This document shows positions 36,925-44,823 of a DNA stretch of 64,000 nt, one piece after another. Both the position numbers and the translations under genes were made by a program. Each line of letters starts with the position of its first letter. Within the stretch, counting starts at the first letter, position 1. The notes beneath the pieces were generated by a model, which did not search any database, had not been told where the DNA came from, and was given only the letters and a program-made list of their open reading frames with translations. The stretch spans positions 62,001 to 126,000 of the forward strand of contig NZ_ABCP01000002.1 of assembly GCF_000170835.1 (NCBI RefSeq), in the 5' to 3' direction. The stretch comes from Marinobacter algicola DG893. Lineage in GTDB: Bacteria > Pseudomonadota > Gammaproteobacteria > Pseudomonadales > Oleiphilaceae.

Positions 36925-37176
36925 TCAAGATACGAAAATAGACGAAGAGCTGACGTGCATATAAATACTGTTTCCTTGGCAATTTTGCTCGTTGAAAGCT
37001 GGATGCCGGAGCCGAACCCTCGGCAATTTATTGAATAGATCCGCAAGTCCCTTCAGAATTTCTCCATGTTCAGGAAGCCTTGGATACCGGTATGGAGGTT
37101 CTGGTCGAAGAGCGCTGAGTGCAGCTAGAGTGTAGTAGGCCACAATCGGTGGATTGATTTTGATTTCGCTGATCAT
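36925..37176 (-). CDS. Small protein upstream of the YobI-like NTPase
   Basis: The 83-aa frame starts MISEIKINPPIVAYYTLAAL and is preceded by a very strong AAGGAGGGAGT ribosome site, which argues that it is translated. It ends 18 bp before the NTPase start, so the two form an operon. No family is recognised. It may be a regulator, a leader peptide or a component of the same system. Confidence 0.55.
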   Translation of the reverse strand: MISEIKINPPIVAYYTLAALSALRPEPPYRYPRLPEHGEILKGLADLFNKLPRVRLRHPAFNEQNCQGNSIYMHVSSSSIFVS

Positions 37177-37649
37177 ACTCCCTCCTTAGAGTTCTACTTG
37201 AATGGCCTTGTCGCTGATGCATTCAAGCAGCGTAATTTCCGCTGTCATTTTCCCCAAAACCTTCGCTGTAAACCGGGCTTAGGGTGGTTTAAAGTAGGCC
37301 ATTAATGAGACCTGACAGATAAGGTCTCAAGGGCTTGGCAGCTGCGGTCTTTAGATGGTTGCCTCCGATTCACCCCTAAAGACTTTTGATAGGCTTGCTC
37401 GTCGCCCATTACTCCAAAGCGAAGATGTCATCATCTTAGCTACCATATCGAATGATGTCTGTTGCATAAGCTAATAGTTTGAGCTTTCAAAGCTTTTCCA
37501 AATGAAAAAGACAGTAGCCGATATTCAATATATGAGCTGACTTATTAGGGCTAATTTGGCCGGATGCGCTTCCCGAGCGAAACGCAACAAAATGGAGCCG
37601 GCAGCCCAGGATCTAGACAGTTTCGGGAACTCGAAAGCAGATCTATTGA
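37177..37649. other. Gene-free stretch between NTPase operon and second recombinase
   Basis: About 470 bp with no convincing gene. It should contain the promoter of the NTPase operon. No repeat or terminator stood out. Confidence 0.5.
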
Positions 37650-38390
37650 TCAGTGAAAATCCACGCCTTCCAAAAAATGTGCCCCGTCGAACGTTAGCAC
37701 ATTCGTGTACACCTCTGTGGATTCGACGCTCCGATGCCCGAGGAGTTGGCTCACAAACTTCAGCGGCCGTCCGTGCAGCAGTAGATGCACCGCGAAGCTG
37801 TGCCGGAATGTGTGGCACCCGATCTTGAACGGCGGATCTCCCCCCACCTGCTCAATCAGCCTGTCGATATTTGCGCTGACCGCCTGGCGCGTGATCGGAA
37901 AGATCCGCTCGTCCTTCCGAAACTTCCCCATCCACAGATAGCTCTGAATCCGGGTCTGAAAGTCTCTATCCAGAATTGGGATAAACCGCTTGGGCGAGCG
38001 TTGCAGGCTGCGTTTGCTCGGCCGCCCTGCCCCTTGTTTGAGCGTCTTGAGGATCACCCCGAAGTCGTAGCCGTCGTCGTGGAAACTCGCCGACGTGATC
38101 GCCAGCACCTCGGAGACCCGCGCGCCGGTGCACCACATCAGATCCAGGATCAGCCGGTGCATGGGGTGGGTCTCGGCCTCCAGCAGCGTCAGCACCTCGG
38201 GCTTGAGGAGGTACTTGGGCATGGTGTCGAGGGTCTCCAGCAAGAGCGGCCGCTTGTCGATGAGCCGGTCCCAATCGATGGTGACTTCCTGGATCGGGAA
38301 CGAGACCAGCGGACGCTCCTGGAAGCCGAGCGAGCGGGTGTTTCGAGACGGGCGCGGAAATGACCGCGCGCTGGTGATGGATTTTGACAT
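37650..38390 (-). CDS. Second tyrosine recombinase
   Basis: The 246-aa tyrosine recombinase has Arg91 (CTGARVSEV), His193/Arg196 (HTFRHS), His219 (LGHRSV) and Tyr228 (EVYTNV), all in place. The N-terminal DNA-binding part is short (about 60 residues). The gene is visibly more GC-rich than its island neighbours, suggesting a separate origin. GGAGGGG precedes the ATG. It might resolve multimers, move a nested element or cooperate with the recombinase at 32.4 kb. Confidence 0.9.
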   Translation of the reverse strand: MSKSITSARSFPRPSRNTRSLGFQERPLVSFPIQEVTIDWDRLIDKRPLLLETLDTMPKYLLKPEVLTLLEAETHPMHRLILDLMWCTGARVSEVLAITSASFHDDGYDFGVILKTLKQGAGRPSKRSLQRSPKRFIPILDRDFQTRIQSYLWMGKFRKDERIFPITRQAVSANIDRLIEQVGGDPPFKIGCHTFRHSFAVHLLLHGRPLKFVSQLLGHRSVESTEVYTNVLTFDGAHFLEGVDFH

Positions 38391-38613
38391 TTCCCCTCCG
38401 GGGTTCTGTCAATTTTGAAGTGGAATTAAAGGCCCGGCCAAGCGCCCTCTTTCGGTCTCCTAAGTATGGCAACCAACGGGAAAACCGCAATAAACGGGAG
38501 TCGGTTGACGAACTACTAATCACTGTATTCTTGATCGTATTTTGACCAATCACTGAAAGTGGGCTAAATAAATTCAAGACGGAACGGATATGACCATCGG
38601 TTTAGGAGGCACC

Positions 38614-39960
38614 ATGTTGATCATTATCCATGGATGGAGCGACGGGGCCTCATCGTTCAAGTCACTCGCCCGAAAACTGACATCACCTGGACCGGATCGA
38701 CTCTACTCATCGGAAATCCGCCATCTAAGGCTCGCCGACTACATATCTTTAGACGACGAGATTGGTTATGACGATCTAGTTGAGGCTATGCAGAGAGCCT
38801 GGATAAAGGAGGAGCTTCCGACAGCTCCTCGCAGTGTTGATGTGATTATACACAGCACTGGAGGCTTGGTGGTTCGTCACTGGCTGACCAACTATTTCAA
38901 ACCTAGGACCTCACCTATCAAAAGGCTGTTGATGTTGGCACCGGCCAATTTTGGCTCTCCCCTCGCTCATACCGGGAGAAGCTTGATTGGGCGTGCAGTT
39001 AAAGGCTGGAAAGGTACTCGTCTATTCGAAACCGGAACCAAGATTTTGAAAGGTCTTGAAATTGCAAGCCCGTACTCTTGGAGTCTTGCAGAAAAGGACA
39101 TATTCGCCGAGGAACAATACTATGGTCCTGGACGTATTCTCTGTACCGTTTTGGTCGGCAATATTGGATACAATGGAATATCTGCGCTTGCCAACAAACC
39201 GGGAACCGACGGAACTGTAAGGGTCTCCACCGCAAATTTGAACGCAACGAAGCTCGACCTCGATTTCACTCTGGCTCAAGAGTCGGTCGCTATCACTGGG
39301 CGTCGGGACCACGGATCTACTGCGTTCGGGATTGCCGATCAAGAGGACCACAGCTCAATTGCGGCAAAGGACGGAGGACCCCATAGGAGATCGATCTGGA
39401 AACTCATCCGGGAAGCTTTAAAAGTTGAGGATAGCGATTTTTCCAAGTGGCAAGACACGCTCACAAAGCACAACCAAGAAGTAACTCAGAAGGCGGAAAG
39501 ACGACGAGGCACTCACCATGACAGTTACCAGAACACTGTAATTAGAGTTATTGATAATCAAGGTTCCTCTGTTCAAGACTATGTTATTGAGTTTTTTGTT
39601 AACGATGACAGTGGTCGACGTAACCGCCACAGAACAAGACTACTCCAAGAAAACGTGGTGGCCAACGTACACGCCTGGTGTGACGATGCCTCATACCGAA
39701 GCTTTCTTGTCAATTGCACTGAACTTTCCAAGATTTTAGACAAAGAATCAGACGATCTAAACATCAGTATTACTGCCTCACCAGATATTATGAATAGGCC
39801 TGTCGGGTACAGAACTTACACCGATGAAGACATCTCGACTCTGTGCTTAGACCAAAACGCACTGAGGGATTTATTTAAACCTAATCGAACGCTTTTGATT
39901 ACGATGAAAATTAAACGCTATCAGAAAGATAACGTTTTCCAGTTTAAATCTATAAATTAG
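38614..39960 (+). CDS. Lipase-like alpha/beta hydrolase with C-terminal extension
   Basis: The 448-aa protein opens with an oxyanion-type MLIIIHGWSDGASSF and has a nucleophile elbow IIHSTGGLVVRHW with Ser near 81, as in lipases and PGAP1-like esterases. Residues beyond about 270 form an unrecognised beta-rich C-terminal half (VIRVIDNQGSSVQDYVIEFF). AGGAGG directly precedes the ATG at 38614; an ATG at 38590 is the alternative. Lipases of this sort can be membrane-damaging effectors in defence islands, which is inference only. Confidence 0.75.
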   Translation: MLIIIHGWSDGASSFKSLARKLTSPGPDRLYSSEIRHLRLADYISLDDEIGYDDLVEAMQRAWIKEELPTAPRSVDVIIHSTGGLVVRHWLTNYFKPRTSPIKRLLMLAPANFGSPLAHTGRSLIGRAVKGWKGTRLFETGTKILKGLEIASPYSWSLAEKDIFAEEQYYGPGRILCTVLVGNIGYNGISALANKPGTDGTVRVSTANLNATKLDLDFTLAQESVAITGRRDHGSTAFGIADQEDHSSIAAKDGGPHRRSIWKLIREALKVEDSDFSKWQDTLTKHNQEVTQKAERRRGTHHDSYQNTVIRVIDNQGSSVQDYVIEFFVNDDSGRRNRHRTRLLQENVVANVHAWCDDASYRSFLVNCTELSKILDKESDDLNISITASPDIMNRPVGYRTYTDEDISTLCLDQNALRDLFKPNRTLLITMKIKRYQKDNVFQFKSIN

Positions 39961-40076
39961 AAAATACTGGGTTTTTAATTATTTGCGAATTAATTTAGAG
40001 CATACATGAGTAGTTACATAGGTCGAATACCATGTCCATAGTGGACTTACCCCGATACACATGACACACCCCAGCC

Positions 40077-40880
40077 TCAAACGGAGGCCATTTCAAAGGC
40101 CTCTGGGCTGACGCCACCCAGATGGGTATGACGCCGAATTCGGTTATAGAACACTTCGATGTAGTCGAACACATCCGCCTTGGCCAGGTCACGGGTTTTG
40201 TAGATCCGCTTCCGGATACGCTCCTTTTTCAGGCTGCTGAAGAAGGATTCCGCGACGGCATTATCCCAACAATTGCCCCGACGGCTCATGCTCGGGTCTA
40301 GATTGTGGGCACGGCAGAACCGGTGCCAGTCATCACTGCCGTACTGGGAGCCTTGGTCGGAATGCACCAGCACGGTAGCTTTCGGGCGTCGACGCCAGAC
40401 CGCCATCAGCAGTGCATCCACCACCAGGCTGCGGTGCAGCGTGGGTTTCATGGACCAGCCCACCACACGACGCGAGAACAGATCGACCACCACCGCCAGA
40501 TACAGCCACCCCTGCCAGGTTCGCAAATAGGTGATATCGGTGACCCAGGACTTGTCCGGGCGGTCCACCGTAAACTCACGTTGAAGCTTGTTCGGGGTCA
40601 GGATTGACGGTCGTCCGGCAATCACCCTTGGCGCTTTATAGCCTCGCAGCGCTTTGATTTTATGCTCTTTCATCAACCGGGCGACCCGGTTCTTGCCGCA
40701 GGTTTCACCGGCTTCCCGAAGGTCCAGAAACACGCGTGGAGCACCGTAGACACCAGAGCTTCCCTGATACGACGCCAGGATCTGCGCCAGCAGCCGCTGG
40801 TTATCGATAGCTCGGTCAGATAATGGCTTATGCAGCCATTGATAAAACCCGCTGCGAGCCACCTGGAGCACGCGACACAT
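40077..40880 (-). CDS. IS3-family transposase OrfB (DDE integrase core)
   Basis: The 267-aa frame from its first Met has the rve/DDE catalytic core: Asp in WVTDITYLRTWQG, Asp in LVHSDQGSQYGS and Glu in AVAESFFSSLKKE. The frame is open further upstream, past the OrfA stop. It is therefore probably made as an OrfAB fusion by -1 slippage at AAAAAAG on the minus strand (40961-40967). Confidence 0.93.
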   Translation of the reverse strand: MCRVLQVARSGFYQWLHKPLSDRAIDNQRLLAQILASYQGSSGVYGAPRVFLDLREAGETCGKNRVARLMKEHKIKALRGYKAPRVIAGRPSILTPNKLQREFTVDRPDKSWVTDITYLRTWQGWLYLAVVVDLFSRRVVGWSMKPTLHRSLVVDALLMAVWRRRPKATVLVHSDQGSQYGSDDWHRFCRAHNLDPSMSRRGNCWDNAVAESFFSSLKKERIRKRIYKTRDLAKADVFDYIEVFYNRIRRHTHLGGVSPEAFEMASV

Positions 40881-40927
40881 GGTCTTCGTATTGAATTCGT
40901 GTCGGTGATCGTTGATGAACCGATACT

Positions 40928-41212
40928 TTACTCGGGCTCTCTGGCAAAGTACCGAGCGGCCTTTTTTAGGATATCCCGCTCCTCTTCAATCCGGCGCATC
41001 TGGGCCCGTAGCCTTAGAATCTCGCTCTTGGCTTCGACCAATTCGGCAGCCTGTTCGTCAGACTTATCCGGTTTCACGGCCTTAACCCATTTGTAGAGGC
41101 TGTGAGTCGATACTCCCAGTCGTTGCGACACTTCGGCGACGGTATAGCCCCGCTCCAGCACTTGTCGGACCGCTTCGTCCTTGAATTCAGGGGGGTAACG
41201 TTGGCTGCTCAT
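40928..41212 (-). CDS. IS3-family transposase OrfA (HTH)
   Basis: The 94-aa protein has the HTH_Tnp_1 fold (YPPEFKDEAVRQVLERGYT, VAEVSQRLGVSTHSLYKW) and a leucine-zipper-like end (AQMRRIEEERDILKKAARY). The slippery AAAAAAG within its 3' end permits fusion to OrfB. Confidence 0.93.
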   Translation of the reverse strand: MSSQRYPPEFKDEAVRQVLERGYTVAEVSQRLGVSTHSLYKWVKAVKPDKSDEQAAELVEAKSEILRLRAQMRRIEEERDILKKAARYFAREPE

Positions 41213-41232
41213 GGCAATTCCTCCTATGCTCT

Positions 41233-41312
41233 AATCATAGGCTAGGCGTGTCCACTGCACCGGGGTAAGTCCAATCATAGGCTAGGCGTGTCCACTGCAC
41301 CGGGGTAAGTCC
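41233..41312. repeat. Tandem 40-bp duplication of the IS right end
   Basis: Two identical 40-bp units (41233-41272 and 41273-41312) each end GGGGTAAGTCC, the IS terminal sequence. The outer copy is the one bounded by the TAG duplication. Internal duplication of an IS terminus is unusual and could have come from an aberrant transposition or slippage event. Confidence 0.92.
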
Positions 41313-41384
41313 ATAGGCGCTTCCAAACCGTCCGTGGAAACGGGGTAGAACCCGGCGACCTTTTTTGCAATCAAAGAGGTTCCA

Positions 41385-42044
41385 ATGCTTAACAATAAAA
41401 ACCTTGATCTCTCGATCATTCTATCGCTGCTATTTTTCCTTTCAGCAACATCACACGCACAAGAAAAAATAACTTTCAAAGGCTTAAAGTTTGGCATGAA
41501 TGCAGAGGAAATTACTTCTGTTACAGGTGGCCCTTCGAGACATGGCAAGAAAGCTCAGTCTATGGGTCTTAGTCTAGGATGTCTTGCAGCAATCAGCAGT
41601 GACTGGACATACGGTGGTATTGATGGCTGGACCGCACACTGCACGGAACAGTTCAAGAATCAGCCACCTAATTTCGATGGTCTATTCAAGCTGGAGGCAT
41701 CCGTTATTGTGAAGGGTTCGAAACTCTCAAAACTCCTCGGCGAAACCGCGCATGCGTATTCCATTGACGATCTAATCAGTATCTACTCGAACGTTTATGG
41801 TCAGTTCCAAGTGACGGATAATCGAGCAGAGAGCGGCGTCCCAGGAAAGACGGCTACTGCGGCCAAGGGAGAAGCAACAATTATGATTCATGAGCTAAAA
41901 GCTGGCACAGAGGACCATACAATCGCAATTGTAATTATCAGTGATGACTATCTAGCAAGAAAAGAAAACTGGGATAAAAAGAAACTCGATGAAACTTTGA
42001 CCCACGATAGTCAGCGTATGGAGAGTGCTAGATCCGATTTTTAG
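41385..42044 (+). CDS. Hypothetical exported protein
   Basis: The 219-aa protein has a signal peptide (LSIILSLLFFLSATSHA) and a start of the mature part EKITFKGLKFGMNAEEI that resembles small periplasmic proteins of unknown function. Two Cys (GCLAAI, AHCTEQ) could form a disulfide. AGAGG precedes the ATG. It lies between an IS and an IS-end relic, so it may be cargo of a past transposition. Confidence 0.7.
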   Translation: MLNNKNLDLSIILSLLFFLSATSHAQEKITFKGLKFGMNAEEITSVTGGPSRHGKKAQSMGLSLGCLAAISSDWTYGGIDGWTAHCTEQFKNQPPNFDGLFKLEASVIVKGSKLSKLLGETAHAYSIDDLISIYSNVYGQFQVTDNRAESGVPGKTATAAKGEATIMIHELKAGTEDHTIAIVIISDDYLARKENWDKKKLDETLTHDSQRMESARSDF

Positions 42045-42447
42045 CCACGCATCGACAAATTCGAAGAGGCTCGCTCGAATTTACGTCTGCTCGAAATCAA
42101 TGCCCCCCCCGGACGTTATAAGAGTCGTCAGCCCCCATATGAAATTTCTGCCGTAGGCAGGTATTACTTGGGTTCATAGAGGGTTCTATCCCGCTTCGAC
42201 GGATGGCTTTAAATCGGTGGTGAGCTTACCCCACTCTACTGCACCGGGGTAAGTCCAGAAAGATCAAAGCACCTAGGAGGATCTCTCGCTGGATAGTATA
42301 GACACTAACCTAGGACCGCCAAGGCTATCAGCTTAACAAATTGTGGTGTCCCACAGTAAGGCCGAGAAGTGCTAATAGTAGTGACTAATGCATCATTTTA
42401 AAAATGAGCTGCTGACCTGAAAATCCAATAATAAGGACCTCTACCCT
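42045..42447. other. Gene-free stretch containing an IS-end relic
   Basis: Only a 20-bp relic of the neighbouring IS terminus is seen here (ACTGCACCGGGGTAAGTCCA, ending at 42258). The rest has no gene. A promoter for the following gene is probably close to 42.4 kb. Confidence 0.6.
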
Positions 42448-44793
42448 ATGAGTGGCAGGGAATGGACAGAATCTGAATGCTGGGTTTGGGAGCAAATCCG
42501 CGCGGGCAAAGAAGCAGATTTTAATGCCCGTGAAGGGAGAAATGAGCCGCTTCTAGCACCTATCGATACGTTTGGCTGGACTGACAATCGAAAGCTTAGT
42601 TCAAGATTTTTTAGTGAACTCCTTTTTACAGAATCTCTATACTCTTGTATTTCTCGCAAAGGAGTAAGAGTCATAGGGGCTTGGTTTGAGGACGGCGTAG
42701 ATCTTGAATCCGGCCGTCTCAATTGCGACCTATGGCTGGACCTCTGTCGATTTGACGATTCTGCAAATTTAAACGGCGTAAGGATTGAAGGTAGCCTATC
42801 CCTGGAAGGATCATTTTTCTCTATTCCTAACAAAGGCCTAGATATAGCATACGCAAAAATTGGCGAGATCCTCACGCTTAGCAATATTAGAATTAGGGGG
42901 GAACTCAAAGGGAGAGGTGTCGAAGTTGCAAAAACCTTGTTTCTAAATGACGTTGTCTGCAACAAAGATGTTAGTTTGGATTACTGCAAGTTTGGAGAAA
43001 ACCTCAAGTTAACTGGCGGGTCCTTTCACGAAAACTTAGATATCGAATCGACCGAAATTTTTGGTTCATTATTGTTGGACTGTTCTGCAAAGGTCAGGGG
43101 TTCAACCTTCATGGAGTCCATAAAAGTTACAGATAGTATCTTTATGGATGAAGCAAGCTTTAGGTCGGTTAATTTGCTAGGTGCGAAGGTTGGAAACGAT
43201 ATATCCCTCGAAAAATCAACAATTTCTGATGAACTGTTGATGCAATCCGTTGAAGCTCGAAATCTAATCATGGACTCCGTCATCAGCCTGGAAGTAGTTG
43301 ACCTGATAAATGCCAAAATTAGAGGCAAAGTTAGGCTATCCAAAGCAATGGTTGGCGGCGAGATTTACATGGCTTTCATGGAGATCGGCGGATCTTTGCG
43401 AATGGATGAAGAGAGCAAATTTCGAAGCATCAACTTAAATAGTATAAGAATTGGAGGAGACGTTTTCCTCTCCGGGGCCGATGTGACAGGGAGTCTTTCA
43501 ATCGACAGTGCCGAAATAGCAGGTAGTCTCTTTCTTGACGAAGCAGCAAACCTCAGCGATGTACACTTGGCGTCCACTAAGATTCGAGCTCAACTAAGTT
43601 TTTCCGGCTCTAGGGTTACCGGTTTTCTCAACATGAACAGCGTGGAGGTTACGGGCAGCCTAACTATGGAAGAAGGAGCCAGCTTCGGACAGGTAGAACT
43701 GATGGGAGCGCATATTGGCAGGCAGATTCGGCTGTCCGGATCGGTTTTTCGAGGTTCGTTGAGCATGGAGTCGATTGATGTAGCGGACTCAATTTTGGCT
43801 CATAATAATTGCTCATTTCGCTCAGTGATTCTTGCTTTAGCTAATGTTGGCCGGGATATACGTTTTTATGGCGCAATCATTGAGGAGGACCTAGATCTTA
43901 GCGGCGCAAACGTCAGAAGCGAACTGAGAATAGAACAAAGCGTTTTGAATGGCTCGTTGCTCGCTAAATTCGTTCGAATAGAGATGAATCTCTTTCTCTG
44001 TGGCAATGATCTTGGTTCAGTCAATCTCAGCGGCGCTCAAATTCGGGGCGAACTCTGTTTAGGAGCAAAGGTAAAACCACAAAATTTGTGGACCACTGAC
44101 GAAAACCCTATCTTCAAGCTCCGGAACGCACATGTGGGTGCGTTACAAGATAGGAAAGACGGCTGGCCCGAGGTCGTTCAGCTAGAAGGCTTCGTTTACG
44201 ATTGCCTCGGCGGTGGAGATGGAGAGGAAGGGTGGATATTCAAAGGCAGCGGAGGCGAGCAAGGAGACTTTAACATGTTAACTCGAGATACTGAATGGTA
44301 TCTCGAGTGGCTTTCAAGAGATCCTGTCTACAGCCCTAAGCCCTACGTCCAACTTGCTGAAACCTTCAAAGCGGCTGGAGATTCAACGAAATCCAATTTA
44401 GTTCTTTATGATAGTCGTCGGCGCGAGCGAATCGAGGCCTGGAAAAGAGGCCACTATTTAAAGTGGTTCGGATCTATGTTGCTCAATATTACTATCGGAT
44501 ATGGCTTGGGAGCGCGCTATTTCCGTGTTTTGGTCTGGGTAATAATGTTTGCTTCAATAGGCGCGTTGTTACTTTGCCATTTTGACCATGCCGAAAATGG
44601 CCTTGCACAAGATTTTTCAGGTAGTTTTATATACAGTCTTGACATACTCCTTCCTGTCGTTGACCTGAAAAATAGTGAGGAGGTTTCGCTTTCGGGGGGA
44701 GTCGCACTCTACTTTTACTTCCAAAAACTTCTTGGTTGGATTCTTGGATCGTTTCTGGTCGCTGGCTTAGCTGGATTAACGCAGAAACAGTAG
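42448..44793 (+). CDS. Pentapeptide-like beta-helix protein with C-terminal membrane domain
   Basis: The 781-aa protein consists of degenerate pentapeptide-type repeats from about residue 90 to 540 (runs such as VNLSGAQIRGELCLG, GDVFLSGADVTGSLSI), predicted to form a right-handed beta-helix. A conserved linker follows (YVQLAETFKAAGDSTKS, LYDSRRRERIEAWKRG), then a membrane part with about three helices and a pore-like segment (SFIYSLDILLPVVDL). Similar proteins are labelled 'membrane-associated oxidoreductase' without evidence. It is convergent with the STAND NTPase 30 bp away. A membrane effector role is inference. Confidence 0.75.
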   Translation: MSGREWTESECWVWEQIRAGKEADFNAREGRNEPLLAPIDTFGWTDNRKLSSRFFSELLFTESLYSCISRKGVRVIGAWFEDGVDLESGRLNCDLWLDLCRFDDSANLNGVRIEGSLSLEGSFFSIPNKGLDIAYAKIGEILTLSNIRIRGELKGRGVEVAKTLFLNDVVCNKDVSLDYCKFGENLKLTGGSFHENLDIESTEIFGSLLLDCSAKVRGSTFMESIKVTDSIFMDEASFRSVNLLGAKVGNDISLEKSTISDELLMQSVEARNLIMDSVISLEVVDLINAKIRGKVRLSKAMVGGEIYMAFMEIGGSLRMDEESKFRSINLNSIRIGGDVFLSGADVTGSLSIDSAEIAGSLFLDEAANLSDVHLASTKIRAQLSFSGSRVTGFLNMNSVEVTGSLTMEEGASFGQVELMGAHIGRQIRLSGSVFRGSLSMESIDVADSILAHNNCSFRSVILALANVGRDIRFYGAIIEEDLDLSGANVRSELRIEQSVLNGSLLAKFVRIEMNLFLCGNDLGSVNLSGAQIRGELCLGAKVKPQNLWTTDENPIFKLRNAHVGALQDRKDGWPEVVQLEGFVYDCLGGGDGEEGWIFKGSGGEQGDFNMLTRDTEWYLEWLSRDPVYSPKPYVQLAETFKAAGDSTKSNLVLYDSRRRERIEAWKRGHYLKWFGSMLLNITIGYGLGARYFRVLVWVIMFASIGALLLCHFDHAENGLAQDFSGSFIYSLDILLPVVDLKNSEEVSLSGGVALYFYFQKLLGWILGSFLVAGLAGLTQKQ

Positions 44794-44823
44794 ATAAGTA
44801 TCCGGTTAAATGATTGGGGCAGG

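Larger units (their letters stand above)
40042..41313 (-). mobile_element. IS3-family insertion sequence
   Basis: A complete element of about 1.27 kb. The left end starts TGGACTTACCCCGATACA and the right end, read inward, starts TGGACTTACCCCGGTGCA. The 3-bp sequence TAG flanks both ends (40039-40041 and 41314-41316), a likely target duplication. It carries two overlapping transposase frames. The last 40 bp of the right end is tandemly duplicated. Confidence 0.88.
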
